From the NCBI RefSeq assembly GCF_012849055.1, contig NZ_CP051677.1:248001-312000 (forward strand): DNA of 64,000 nucleotides. Reading direction: 5' to 3'. The translations under genes and the position numbers were made by a program. Of the stretch, positions 50,899 through 60,342 are shown piece after piece; position 1 is the first letter of the stretch, and each line of letters starts with the position of its first letter. This DNA is from Spirosoma rhododendri (GTDB lineage: Bacteria; Bacteroidota; Bacteroidia; Cytophagales; Spirosomataceae). The notes beneath the pieces are model-generated. The model ran no database searches, was not told the DNA's origin, and saw only the letters and a program-made list of their open reading frames with translations.

Positions 50899-53800
50899 TC
50901 ATTTTCTCTTCAGCGTGCTTAGGTAATCGACCAGGTCGACGAGTTCCTGCGTGCTCATGCTTTCCTGCAAGCCCGACGGCATCATCGACGTTTCGGTCGT
51001 TTTGATTGATTTGACGTCCGACATTTTGTAGTTCTGCACAACCCCGCCGGGGAACTTCATTTGCAGATCGGTTTCGGTTTTGCTTGAGATAATACCCGTC
51101 AGCATTGTGCCATCTTTCAGTTTCACTTCCGACGTTTCGTAGCCGAAGCTGATGCCCGCGTCGGGGTGCAGAATGGCGAGGTATTCTCCCTCTTTTGACA
51201 GCTTCGAGCCAATCTCCGACAGCTTCGGCCCGAAGTCCATGCCTTCGCCGTTGACCTGATGGCAAATCGCGCAATTGGCTTTGAACACCGTCAGGCCGCG
51301 TGCTGCGTCGCCGTTCATCGCCATCAGCTCCGACAGGCCGGGGAGCTTCTTGCCGTCGCCCGATTGTGCACCGTCGAGGTAACTGGCAGCCTGTACCCGG
51401 ATGTTTTTGCGCCAGTCGCCACTAACACCCTGCGCAGCCGCTTTTTTGTAATCGCCGGTGATGTCACCCGTTTTAAGGAGCGCGATCACCATATCGGCAC
51501 CTTCCGAACTGCCGCCCAGCGAACGGGTTGCATTGGTACGTAGACTAGGAGACCGCTTACCGTCCAGCGCGACGGTTTTCAGGATGTCAATCGACGATTT
51601 GCTGCCCACGTTCCGCAAAGCCGTGACCATGTGTATCGCATCGTCGGCATTACTACCGTTTATCGATGCCCACACCAGGTCGCTGCCTTTTTGCCGCAGC
51701 AGTTGCCGGGCGGCATCGCGGCCCATCCCGACGTCGTACTTCGCCAGCGCGAGTTTTTGCAGCCGCTCGTTTTCCGACGCCGGTTCGTACCGGCTGACCA
51801 GTTCGATGTATTCGGGTTTGCCGTAGGTCTGATCGAGCAGTTTGGCCAACGCCTGCTGCGCAATCTGATTTTGCCGGACAAAGTCGGGGTCGAGGTGGCG
51901 CAGGGCCAGGCGGCTCACGTCGGTCGACCCGCTGTTTTCTTTCAAAATAGTTAGCAGCGCGTTCGATTTTTCGGTGGCACCGGGGTTGAAATCGAAGGCC
52001 CGGAAATAGCGTAGCCGCGTGTTTAGGTCGGTGCGCGAATCGCTAGCCAGCTTCGCCAGCATTGGCACCGATTCCTTAGTCCGCGCCCGCCAGATAATGT
52101 CGCGACCGGCGGCTGTTGTGGTCGGGTCGTTGGCCTGTTGCTTCATCCAGGCGGAGTAAAACCGGTCCCAGTTGCCGTCCGCGCCGATACCCAGCGCTTC
52201 CAGATACCACCGATCCGTACCGTCGTGCTTACTGGCCAGTTTCGCCCACAGTTCCGGCGCGTCGGCCGATTTGCTGTTACGCAACGCGATAGCACATTCA
52301 CGGCGCACCTGCGGATTAGCGTCAGAAACCAGTTGCTTGACAGCCGCAATCGTCGGGTCAGCACCGAGTTGACGAGCCGCCCGCAGCGCGGTGATGCGCA
52401 GGTTGGGGTTGCTGTTTTTCAACGCGGCCGTTACGTAGTTCGACCCGTTTTCGCCCTTACTTAGCAGCCACAGCGCGCGGGCCTGCATACGCGGATTCGG
52501 GTTGCTTTTGTACATGGTCGCCAATGCCTTCTCCGATTTTTTACCCATGCCGTGCAGGGTGTTCCAGGCGGCATAGCGAACATCCATATTCGGGCTTTGC
52601 AGCGCGTCAATGGCTCCTTCGACCGTCGTTAGATCAGTTTTGGGAATTGTGTAGGGCGAATTGGGCGGAGCCACGCGGTACACGCGGCCCTTACTTTGGT
52701 CACCCGCCTGATGCCCACCCACGCCGGGGTCGTACCAGTCGGCGATAATGAGCGAACCATCGGGCGCGACGCACACATCGGCCGGGCGGAACCACTGATC
52801 TCGGGCACCTTCGAGGATGTTGACGATACTGGCTTTGTAGCCCGCGCCGTCGTTCTGCACCGTGTACGATCGCACCACGTTCGGCCCGGCGTCGCAGTGA
52901 ATGAGCTGATTCTGAAAAGCGGGCGGCAGCAGCTTTCCTTCGTACACGAGTATGCCCGTTGGCGACCCCGCGCCTGTTTGCAGCAGGTTGGGTACCGAAC
53001 CGGGATCGTTGAGGTGCCAATGCCGCTGTGGTGTTTCCTTCTCCAGGTTTTCGCGATTGGCCTGCCAGCCCGCACCGATCATCTCGTCGGTGTAGCCGTA
53101 GTTGCCATACTCCATCACGTAATTGATACGCGTGCTTTTGTTGCCGTCGTCGTCGTTATCCGACTGCCAGAGCGTACCGTACGAGTCGACGGCGATTTCG
53201 TAGTTGTTGCGGAAATTTTGCCCGAGCAGTTCGACGTTTTTCCCGCCCGGATCGCAACGGAAGACCAGCCCCTGCCGGAAATGTTCTCTGTCAATGGGTT
53301 TGCCCGTCGCGATGTCGACAACCGGCTTTTTATCCTTATCGAGCAGTTGACCCCCTTCGTTGCCGAAGTTGAAATACCATTTACCGTCTGGTCCGGCCAC
53401 AAAGGTGTGCATACCGTGGTCGTGCTGTTCGCCACCAATGCCGGTGAAGAGCAGTTCCTTCCGGTCAGCTTTGTCGTCGTTGTTGTCGTCGGTCAACAGC
53501 CAGACGTTAGGACTGTCGGAGACGATAACCTGATTGCCCTGCACCCAGATACCAAGTGGTGACTCGATGGCGGGGTCCTGAAAAAACACCTTGCTATTGT
53601 CAGCTTTCCCGTCGTGGTTTTCGTCGTCGAGTATCACGATGCGGTCACCTTCGGGCCGGGTGGGGTTACCGTTGATGGCGGGTCGATAGTTGTACGCTTC
53701 GCACACCCAGACACGCCCCTTCGCGTCGACGTCGATGTTGGTGGGGTTCACCAGCATCGGCTCGGCGGCAAACAGCGTCGCTTCCAGCCCCGGTGCCACG

Positions 53801-53976
53801 TTCAAGCTACCCACGGCATACTTCGGGTCGTGTTTGTCGTCGTCGGACAGACTGGTAAACAACCGCTTAAGGTAGTCCCTCGACGCGAGGTTGAGGTTGT
53901 GATTCTGGTAAGCTCCGATCAGCAGCCCCCCAGCCAGTAGCCCGGCCGCCGACATCCGCAGCGCGTTCGTTTTCAT
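50899..53976 (-). CDS. PVC-type heme-binding protein: beta-propeller dehydrogenase domain, HEAT repeats, cytochrome c
   Basis: The 1025-residue protein has an N-terminal signal or anchor (LRMSAAGLLAGGLLIGAY), a beta-propeller dehydrogenase-type domain (about 50-440: GLEATLFAAEPMLVNPTNID, GRVWVCEAYNY), HEAT-like repeats (about 450-860) and a C-terminal cytochrome c domain with CAICH at 902-906. A Met axial ligand probably lies in the segment that follows. Proteins of this layout, abundant in Planctomycetes and Bacteroidota, are thought to oxidise periplasmic sugars or alcohols and pass electrons through the heme. Neighbouring GMC oxidoreductase, subunit-3-like and TIM-barrel genes on the same strand support a role in sugar oxidation. 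The substrate is unknown. Confidence 0.88.
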   Translation of the reverse strand: MKTNALRMSAAGLLAGGLLIGAYQNHNLNLASRDYLKRLFTSLSDDDKHDPKYAVGSLNVAPGLEATLFAAEPMLVNPTNIDVDAKGRVWVCEAYNYRPAINGNPTRPEGDRIVILDDENHDGKADNSKVFFQDPAIESPLGIWVQGNQVIVSDSPNVWLLTDDNNDDKADRKELLFTGIGGEQHDHGMHTFVAGPDGKWYFNFGNEGGQLLDKDKKPVVDIATGKPIDREHFRQGLVFRCDPGGKNVELLGQNFRNNYEIAVDSYGTLWQSDNDDDGNKSTRINYVMEYGNYGYTDEMIGAGWQANRENLEKETPQRHWHLNDPGSVPNLLQTGAGSPTGILVYEGKLLPPAFQNQLIHCDAGPNVVRSYTVQNDGAGYKASIVNILEGARDQWFRPADVCVAPDGSLIIADWYDPGVGGHQAGDQSKGRVYRVAPPNSPYTIPKTDLTTVEGAIDALQSPNMDVRYAAWNTLHGMGKKSEKALATMYKSNPNPRMQARALWLLSKGENGSNYVTAALKNSNPNLRITALRAARQLGADPTIAAVKQLVSDANPQVRRECAIALRNSKSADAPELWAKLASKHDGTDRWYLEALGIGADGNWDRFYSAWMKQQANDPTTTAAGRDIIWRARTKESVPMLAKLASDSRTDLNTRLRYFRAFDFNPGATEKSNALLTILKENSGSTDVSRLALRHLDPDFVRQNQIAQQALAKLLDQTYGKPEYIELVSRYEPASENERLQKLALAKYDVGMGRDAARQLLRQKGSDLVWASINGSNADDAIHMVTALRNVGSKSSIDILKTVALDGKRSPSLRTNATRSLGGSSEGADMVIALLKTGDITGDYKKAAAQGVSGDWRKNIRVQAASYLDGAQSGDGKKLPGLSELMAMNGDAARGLTVFKANCAICHQVNGEGMDFGPKLSEIGSKLSKEGEYLAILHPDAGISFGYETSEVKLKDGTMLTGIISSKTETDLQMKFPGGVVQNYKMSDVKSIKTTETSMMPSGLQESMSTQELVDLVDYLSTLKRK

Positions 53977-54008
53977 GTGGTTTGGTTGGTTAACCGTTTC
54001 TGTTCATT

Positions 54009-54092
54009 CCAAGGTCTGTATCTTCACAGACCCATATCCGGCAGGTTGATTACTTGCTGACGCACGAGGGTCTGTGAAGACACAGACCTTGG
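54009..54092. repeat. Intergenic palindrome, family F
   Basis: Arms of 25 bases (54009-54033 and 54068-54092, CCAAGGTCTGTATCTTCACA) pair with one mismatch. It lies between the GMC gene and the PVC-type cytochrome gene and divides what could otherwise be one operon. Confidence 0.85.
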
Positions 54093-54144
54093 AGAATATG
54101 CGTGTGCTTATGCCTACACGCGACCGCCCCGGCGAGCACCGTGA

Positions 54145-55857
54145 CTAGATATTCCGCTTCTTCATCTCCTTCACGGCGAAATCGGCTGCGCGGGCGGTCA
54201 TTGCCATATACGTCAGCGACGGGTTCACGCAGGAGGCTGAGGTCATAAATGCGCCGTCGGTGACGAACACGTTCTTCACGCCGTGTACCTGATTGTTGCC
54301 GTTCAGAACCGACGTTTTTGGGTCGCGACCCATGCGTGCGGTACCCATTTCGTGAATCGCCATGCCCGGATATGAGCCGTTATCGTAGCCTTTCACGTTT
54401 TTCAGCCCCGCCTTTTCCAGCATCTCGACCGCGTCGTTCTGCATATCCTTCCGCATCTTCTTCTCATTGTCCTTGAACTCCGCATCGAAGACGACCACCG
54501 GCATTCCCCACTTGTCTTTGGTGGTTTTGTCGAGGAACATCCGGTTTTCGTGGTACGGCAGCGTTTCGCCGAAGCCGCTCAGGCCCATCGTCCACGGACC
54601 GGGCTTGGTCATGTCTTCTTTGTAGTCGGCCCCGAAGCTCAGTTCAGCGATTTCGCGCTGCCAGTTTTGCCGACTGCCGCTGCCCTGATAGCCAAAGCCA
54701 CGCAGGTAGTCGCGTTTGTCGGTGCCGATGTTGCGGTAACGCGGCACGTAAATACCGTTGGCCCGCCGACCGACATAGTACTTGTCGAGGTCGCCTTCCC
54801 ACACGCCCGACGCGCCGGTGCGGAAGTGGTGGTCCATGAGGTTGTGGCCCAGTTCACCTGAATCGTTGCCGAAGCCGTTGGGGAAACGGTTCGACGTGGA
54901 GTTGAGCAGGATAGCCGTCGAGCCGAGGGCACTACCGCAGACGAAGATGAGTTTTGCCTGATACTGCCGCTCCTGCAAGGTTTTGGCGTCGATTACGCGT
55001 ACACCCGTGGCCCGCTTCTGATTTTCGTCGTACAGAATATTCGTCACGACCGAATCCGGGCGCAACGTCAGCCGGTTGGTTTTCCCAGCGTAGGGCAACG
55101 TACACGACTGCGTGCTGAAGTAGGCCCCGTATGGGCAACCCATCGCGCAGCGGTTGCGGTACTGACACGGAGCCCGACCGATACCCAACTGCGCTTCCGT
55201 CGCTTTCGATAGGTTGGCTACCCGCCCGATGGTCATTGTACGGCCGGGGAAATCTTTCTCAATGCGCTTCCGCACTTCCTTTTCCACGCAGTACATCTCC
55301 ATCGGCGGCAGGAAATCGCTGTCGGGGAGTTGCGGCAGGTTGAGCTTTTCACCCGAAATACCAACCACTTTCTCGACATACGAATACCAGGGCGCGACGT
55401 CTTTATAGCGAATCGGCCAGTCGACAGCGATGCCATCTTTCAGGTTGCCTTCAAAGTCGATGTCGCTGAGCCGGTACGACTGACGCCCCCACATGATCGA
55501 TTTCCCCCCGACGATATTCGGCCGGTACCAGTCGAACCGTTTCTCCTCCTTGTAGAGCGAGTCGGTGTCTTTCATCCAGTACGTTTCGGTGTTTTCGTTG
55601 TACGGGTAGTCGCGCATCAGCTTCGGGTGCGTTTCCTTCTGCTCCATCGTCAGCCGCCCGTTGTACTTGAGTTCCCAGGGATCTTTGGTCGCGTTGGGGT
55701 AGCCCGTAACGTGTTCAAGCTGATGCCCTTTTTCAAGCATCAGTACGCGCAATCCCTTTTCGGTCAGCTCTTTGGCTGCCCACCCGCCCGACACCCCGGA
55801 GCCAATTACAATGGCATCGTAAGTCATTTCCTTGGCGGCATCTATGTTTAAATTCAT
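54145..55857 (-). CDS. GMC-family FAD-dependent oxidoreductase
   Basis: The 570-residue flavoprotein has the FAD-binding AIVIGSGVSGGWAAKELTEK at the N-terminus, the GKSIMWGRQSYRLS signature, a Cys-containing CQYRNRCAMGCPYGAYF segment, and the C-terminal catalytic pair region HEMGTARMG (His) and CVNPSLTYMAM (Asn). The mixture of GMC catalytic residues and the CRxGC-type segment is typical of the large subunits of gluconate or glucoside 3-dehydrogenases. No signal peptide is present, so it may be carried across by its Tat partner encoded 21 bases upstream. It probably oxidises a sugar or sugar acid and donates electrons to a cytochrome. Confidence 0.9.
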   Translation of the reverse strand: MNLNIDAAKEMTYDAIVIGSGVSGGWAAKELTEKGLRVLMLEKGHQLEHVTGYPNATKDPWELKYNGRLTMEQKETHPKLMRDYPYNENTETYWMKDTDSLYKEEKRFDWYRPNIVGGKSIMWGRQSYRLSDIDFEGNLKDGIAVDWPIRYKDVAPWYSYVEKVVGISGEKLNLPQLPDSDFLPPMEMYCVEKEVRKRIEKDFPGRTMTIGRVANLSKATEAQLGIGRAPCQYRNRCAMGCPYGAYFSTQSCTLPYAGKTNRLTLRPDSVVTNILYDENQKRATGVRVIDAKTLQERQYQAKLIFVCGSALGSTAILLNSTSNRFPNGFGNDSGELGHNLMDHHFRTGASGVWEGDLDKYYVGRRANGIYVPRYRNIGTDKRDYLRGFGYQGSGSRQNWQREIAELSFGADYKEDMTKPGPWTMGLSGFGETLPYHENRMFLDKTTKDKWGMPVVVFDAEFKDNEKKMRKDMQNDAVEMLEKAGLKNVKGYDNGSYPGMAIHEMGTARMGRDPKTSVLNGNNQVHGVKNVFVTDGAFMTSASCVNPSLTYMAMTARAADFAVKEMKKRNI

Positions 55858-55878
55858 TTTCTTGGAGTTGAAGAGTTA

Positions 55879-56409
55879 TCACAAAGCCCACGTTTTCTGA
55901 CCCGGCTCCATCGGTTTGCAACCGTCGAACTGACCGGGAACGGGGAGGTAAGCCAATGCTTTTGTCGCGCCGATTTCGGAGGTGAAATAACCCAGCGTCG
56001 TCAGTTCTTTCATGCGCAGGAAGAAGGGCTTGTCGGCGGTGGTCGTCTGCTTCACCATCTCGGTTTTCTGCGCGTTGTCGAGGTCCATGAACCCTTTGCC
56101 GAACTTCGTTTTGCTATCGGCATCGAGTTTGGCAAGCCCATTGTAGAATGCATCCTGATCGGCTTTCGGGTAGCAGTCGCGCATGACGCGGATGATGAAT
56201 TTCTGGGCACCGGCGGCTTTCGCACCCGGTGTGCCGGTGGTCGGGATGATCACATCGGCGACTTCGGCCAACAGGGCTTCCTGTTCGGGCGTTACGGTAA
56301 GGCTGGGTGCCGTATTGAGCACCTGCCCCATTGCCCCGGCTATACTCGGAGCCGCCAGCGCACCACCCATCAGCAGTGCCACGTGTTGTATTGCTTCTCT
56401 ACGATTCAT
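55879..56409 (-). CDS. Gluconate 2-dehydrogenase subunit 3 family protein, Tat-exported
   Basis: The 176-residue protein starts at ATG 56409 with a twin-arginine signal (MNRREAIQHVALLMGGALAA). The mature part is helical: LTVTPEQEALLAEVADVIIP is the family signature, with TPGAKAAGAQKFIIRVMRD following. Subunit-3 proteins pair with GMC flavoproteins and let them cross the membrane folded. It leads the minus-strand unit, followed after 21 bases by the GMC gene. The upstream stretch 56410-56490 is a decayed family C-like repeat (GTTCAATGTCTAAGGTTC). Confidence 0.9.
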   Translation of the reverse strand: MNRREAIQHVALLMGGALAAPSIAGAMGQVLNTAPSLTVTPEQEALLAEVADVIIPTTGTPGAKAAGAQKFIIRVMRDCYPKADQDAFYNGLAKLDADSKTKFGKGFMDLDNAQKTEMVKQTTTADKPFFLRMKELTTLGYFTSEIGATKALAYLPVPGQFDGCKPMEPGQKTWAL

Positions 56410-56575
56410 CAGTTTATAGTTCAATGTCTAAGGTTCAATGTTTAAAGTTCGTGCGCAAGCAACGTCGAACGTTGAACCCCAAACCTGAAACCGATTAGAT
56501 AAAGACGTCAGTCGGCTGTTTATCATCTATGTTCGCTAAAAAATCTGCCTTAACCACCGGACCTATACCTATTCT

Positions 56576-58171
56576 ATGCATGAACTTCCTCTTTTCGTAG
56601 GGCTATTGGCGCTCGTCACCGCGCTGGCAGCGGCTGCCGAACGCGTCCGAATTGCCTCGCCTATCGTGCTGGTGCTGGCCGGTATCGCCATTAGTCTGGT
56701 GCCAGGTCTGCCCAACATAGCGTTGAGCCCCGAAGTCGTTATTCTGCTGTTTCTGCCCCCGCTGATCTACGCGTCGGCCTGGAATATGTCGTGGGCCGAT
56801 TTTAAAGCCAGTTTCACTCCCATCTTCCTGCTGGCGTTTGGGCTGGTGATCTTCACGACGGTGGGCGTCGCCTGGGTAGCGCATACGTTTGTTCCCGGCT
56901 TCTCGTGGCCGCTGGCGTTTGTGCTGGGGGCTACCGTCTCGACCACCGACCCCATTGCCGGTACGGCCATTATCAAACAGATGGGCTTACCCCGGCGGGT
57001 GGTGGTGATTCTGGAGGGTGAAAGCCTGGTTAACGACGGGACGGGGCTGGTCGTGTATCGCTACGCCGTGCTGGCCGTCACGACGGGGCAGTTTGTGCTG
57101 ATGGAAGCGGGGCAGGATTTTCTGTTGAGCGTGGTGGAAGGCATCGCCATCGGGTTAGGCCTGGCGTGGCTGGTCAGGCAGGTGCATAAGCTGACGAAAG
57201 AAACGCCGGTTGTCGAAACGACGCTATCGTTTATTACGCCCTTCGCGGGCTATCTGCTGGCCGAACAATGGCACGTGTCGGGCGTGCTGGCGGTGTTGTC
57301 GTCGGGGCTGTATCTGACGCTGCGGTCGTCGGAGTATATGTCGCGCCGGGGGCATCTGGAGACGATGGGCGTCTGGAATGTACTGACGTTTCTGCTCAAC
57401 AGCACCGTATTCGTACTGATGGGCCTTCAGCTGCGGGAGATTCTGTTTTCCAACGCGCAGTATTCGCCCGGCACGCTGATTCTGTATGGTACCATCGTCA
57501 GCCTGGCGGTGGTAATTGCCCGGTTCATCTGGGTTTTTCTGATTCACTACACCCCGCGCCTGTTTATAAGCCGCTACAAACACGTGCTGGTACCGTCGCT
57601 CAAGCTGGTCGTTGTGGTGGCCTGGACGGGGATGCGGGGGGTATTGTCGCTGGCAACGGCCCTCGCCCTGCCGCTGACCCTCAGCAACGGGTCGCCATTT
57701 CCGTACCGGGGCCTCATTATTTTCATTGTCTACTGCGTCATTTTCGTCACGCTCGTCTTGCAGGGGCTGGCGTTGCCGTTCCTGATTCGGACCCTCAACA
57801 TTAAACCCGATTTGCAGGCCGAGCAGAACGAAATAAAGCTGCGGATTCGGCTGGCGTCGCTGGCCATCGAACACCTGGAAGCCGAGCACTCGATGAACGA
57901 CGAGGTGTCCGACGAAGTGCTGAGCGTGTTGAAGCACAAATACGAAGCCCGGATCGACCGGCTTCGGCTCCGGCAGGGCGGCAACAAACGGAAAAACATC
58001 AACGAATCGGAGCTACGCGAAACCCGCCGGATTCAACTGGGCATTATCCAGCTCGAACGCGAGGAAGCCACCCGCCTGCGCCACACTGGCGAACACGACG
58101 ACGAAGTCCTCCGCTCGATTCTCTTCGAACTGGATCTGGAAGAAGGGCGGCTGGAGTTGGAAGAAAAGTAG
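56576..58171 (+). CDS. Na+/H+ antiporter, CPA1 family
   Basis: The 531-residue protein has about twelve membrane spans in the first 390 residues. CPA1/NhaP motifs are clear: GATVSTTDPIAGTAI and the ion-binding Asn-Asp pair in GESLVNDGTGLVVYR, then WTGMRGVLSLATALALP. The C-terminal 130 residues form a charged cytoplasmic tail (LRIRLASLAIEHLEAEHSMN). It exchanges Na+ or K+ for H+ at the inner membrane for pH and salt balance. It is a single gene, divergent from the sugar-oxidation cluster. Confidence 0.92.
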   Translation: MHELPLFVGLLALVTALAAAAERVRIASPIVLVLAGIAISLVPGLPNIALSPEVVILLFLPPLIYASAWNMSWADFKASFTPIFLLAFGLVIFTTVGVAWVAHTFVPGFSWPLAFVLGATVSTTDPIAGTAIIKQMGLPRRVVVILEGESLVNDGTGLVVYRYAVLAVTTGQFVLMEAGQDFLLSVVEGIAIGLGLAWLVRQVHKLTKETPVVETTLSFITPFAGYLLAEQWHVSGVLAVLSSGLYLTLRSSEYMSRRGHLETMGVWNVLTFLLNSTVFVLMGLQLREILFSNAQYSPGTLILYGTIVSLAVVIARFIWVFLIHYTPRLFISRYKHVLVPSLKLVVVVAWTGMRGVLSLATALALPLTLSNGSPFPYRGLIIFIVYCVIFVTLVLQGLALPFLIRTLNIKPDLQAEQNEIKLRIRLASLAIEHLEAEHSMNDEVSDEVLSVLKHKYEARIDRLRLRQGGNKRKNINESELRETRRIQLGIIQLEREEATRLRHTGEHDDEVLRSILFELDLEEGRLELEEK

Positions 58172-58195
58172 TTTGCCCTCACCGGCAGCGGCCGA

Positions 58196-58232
58196 CCTCA
58201 CCCCCCGCCCCTCTCCTAAAACAGGAGAGGGG
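58196..58232. repeat. Intergenic hairpin repeat, family D, left copy
   Basis: CCTCACCCCCCGCCCCTCTC leads into a hairpin CCCCTCTCC/GGAGAGGGG with a short A-rich loop. An inverted relative lies at 59234-59271, on the other side of the AT-rich HEPN-type gene. Such CTCACCCCC...CCCCTCTCC repeats occur in many bacterial genomes. Confidence 0.8.
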
Positions 58233-58411
58233 TGACTAGCGGACTATCTATCGTACCCTTCTCTTGGCTTAGTAGACGCCCTTACTGAAGAAGTTTACCA
58301 ATGGCATAAGGCACTGTGAATTTGGACACTTAGGCTGCTGTGCATGACACTGCGACCTGCGCCCGACAAGCTGCACATGTGGATCGAATTAACAGTGCAA
58401 TCTTTCAGCTT

Positions 58412-59068
58412 TCACTTATTTTTATCAGTAATTTTTTTATCTATTTCTTTCACAAGCCTGAAAACGAAATCAAAATAGCTTGAAGCATTTTCTCTAGCAA
58501 AGGTATCCATCTGTAAAGACTGAAAGATCGGGATAACTTTGTAATTAATTTCAACTTTTTTCAATTCTGTGGGATTTAAGAAACTACCCTGCAAAAGAGG
58601 CATTTCATCTGGGAGGTCTTGTAATATTTTGCTTGGGTCTGCGTGCGAGAATCCGTTTCGCATTAATTCTCGAATTGTATTGAATAAAATATCTTTTTCA
58701 ATTTCTGTAATTAAACCTTCCTTTCTACATTTCTCTATCGAATTACCTAATGGAATAGAGCTATACTTTTCATTAGGTATAGAAAAAGTAGAACTCCAGT
58801 CTTCAATTGGTTGAGGGCCAATCCCAGTCTCGTTATAAATTAAAGCTAGCTTCAGTAATCGCTCTAAAAGATTATTTGTCAAAGTTATCGACGCCCGATA
58901 AAAATCAAGAATTAGACATTTGTTGATTTCAAATATCAAACCACCCAGCTCAGAGAAAACATAAAAGTCAAATTCGAAATACTTTGATTGTCTTTGGAAG
59001 TTTTTGTTTAGACTTTCGTTGAAAGCTTTTTCAAATATTTCTTTTTCCATAACTCTCAAGTTTATCAT
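58412..59068 (-). CDS. AT-rich hypothetical protein with a HEPN-type RNxxxH motif
   Basis: The 218-residue protein is all-helical in composition, rich in Lys, Glu, Ile, Phe and Asn, and encoded by DNA far more AT-rich than any neighbour. The segment FNTIRELMRNGFSHADPSKI contains RNGFSH at residues 137-142, the R-N-x3-H catalytic pattern of HEPN ribonucleases and of related DUF4145-like proteins. No signal peptide or membrane span is visible. No partner antitoxin gene is adjacent. It stands alone between inverted repeats at 58196-58232 and 59234-59271. ATG 59050 is an alternative start (MEKEIFEKAF). A toxin, defence protein or structural HEPN protein are all possible; the HEPN call rests on a short motif and helical context. 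Confidence 0.6.
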   Translation of the reverse strand: MINLRVMEKEIFEKAFNESLNKNFQRQSKYFEFDFYVFSELGGLIFEINKCLILDFYRASITLTNNLLERLLKLALIYNETGIGPQPIEDWSSTFSIPNEKYSSIPLGNSIEKCRKEGLITEIEKDILFNTIRELMRNGFSHADPSKILQDLPDEMPLLQGSFLNPTELKKVEINYKVIPIFQSLQMDTFARENASSYFDFVFRLVKEIDKKITDKNK

Positions 59069-59233
59069 GTCGAGAGAAACCTACCAAACCGGGGCGTTCG
59101 CTGTGTCAACCGAAACCGCATAACGAGCAAAACCCGCTCTGTTTCGGGACGGGCAACCTGTTGCGCGGAAGTTTACCTATACATTATTAGCGGTTCGCTT
59201 TACCCAACCTGTTATTGCATACCATTTAACGCT

Positions 59234-59271
59234 CCCCTCTCCCGTTTTGGGAGAGGGGCCGGGGGTGAGGG
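59234..59271. repeat. Intergenic hairpin repeat, family D, right (inverted) copy
   Basis: A hairpin CCCCTCTCCC/GGGAGAGGGG is followed by CCGGGGGTGAGGG, the complement of the left copy's lead. Together with 58196-58232 it brackets the AT-rich segment. Confidence 0.8.
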
Positions 59272-59283
59272 AAACCCGCCCCA

Positions 59284-60342
59284 TTACCGGAAAAAGAACC
59301 GCGACGGAGCGATTTCGGCGCGGACCGAGTCGATCAGGGCACCGCTTTCTTGGTAGCGGATTACGTACCCCGCCTGACTGTAGCTGACCGGGTTCTGACT
59401 ACCGTAGAATGTACCGCTGTTTGGGTCGATACCGATGGCGCTGAACGAACGGTTCTGAACGGCCGTCGTTGGTACACTGGTGTCGGTGATGGCGAACCGG
59501 TAGGTACGGTTGCTGGTCGAGAAGTAGAAGCTCTTTTTGTCGCGGCTGATGGCCACGCCCGTTGGGGTTGCGTTCAGCGGTACGCGCTTCTCAACGGTTC
59601 GGGCACCGGCGTTATAGCAGATCATCGTCTGACCGACCAGTACCCACAGTTTACCATTGGCATCGACGGCAATCGGTTCGGCTTCGCCACCCATGTCGAC
59701 CTTCTGAACCACCTCGTCGGTGTTGATATTGATAATGGCCAACGCATTCCCACCGCTGTAACCGGCACTACCAACGAATACTTCACTACCGACGAGAACC
59801 ATACCCTCGGCTCCCTTAACGGCTGAGATTTTCTTCGTCACCGTACCCGAGTTCACGTCGACGACCGCCACGTAACCGGGATCTTTATAGAACGTACCCG
59901 CGCTGAAGCTACCCGATACATCCCAGCAGCTAACATACGCTTTGTTGGGAGCCGCGTAGATCACCCGGCGGGGGTTCTCAATGTCGGGGGTTTTCAGCGT
60001 CGCCCGGCTTTTGAACGTACCGTCTTCCACGATCTCGACCTTGTCCTGACCGGCCGCCGTGTTATCGACCAGAATCAGCATTTTGCCGTTGACATCCGTA
60101 ATATCCTGAACGCCACCGCTGATCGTCAGCCCAGAATTTGCCGTAGCGAAGATGCTGGTCTGCGCCGTATTACTACCCGTCGGGATATAGGTCACCGACC
60201 CGTTATTCTGCGAAAAATTACCTTGATTGGCAATATAAGCTCCTGATTCGTAAGGCGATGCCTCCGGGTCGGTGGTTTTACAGTTCCACAGGCTAAGCGT
60301 TAATACGCTGGCGACGATTCCGGTTGTAATGTGTTTGTTCAT
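59284..60342 (-). CDS. Exported YncE/DUF5074-like beta-propeller lipoprotein linked to the BtuB-type receptor
   Basis: The 352-residue protein has a lipoprotein signal with Cys21 (VLTLSLWNC). The mature part consists of repeated beta-propeller blades (for example GTVTKKISAVKGAEGMVLVG and ALAIININTDEVVQKVDMGG) as in YncE and DUF5074 proteins. Its ATG overlaps the stop of the TonB receptor gene by four bases (ATGA), so the two are translationally coupled and under the same cobalamin riboswitch. Surface lipoproteins of this kind next to BtuB receptors in Bacteroidota are thought to help capture corrinoids. It may be the surface partner of this receptor. Confidence 0.82.
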   Translation of the reverse strand: MNKHITTGIVASVLTLSLWNCKTTDPEASPYESGAYIANQGNFSQNNGSVTYIPTGSNTAQTSIFATANSGLTISGGVQDITDVNGKMLILVDNTAAGQDKVEIVEDGTFKSRATLKTPDIENPRRVIYAAPNKAYVSCWDVSGSFSAGTFYKDPGYVAVVDVNSGTVTKKISAVKGAEGMVLVGSEVFVGSAGYSGGNALAIININTDEVVQKVDMGGEAEPIAVDANGKLWVLVGQTMICYNAGARTVEKRVPLNATPTGVAISRDKKSFYFSTSNRTYRFAITDTSVPTTAVQNRSFSAIGIDPNSGTFYGSQNPVSYSQAGYVIRYQESGALIDSVRAEIAPSRFFFR

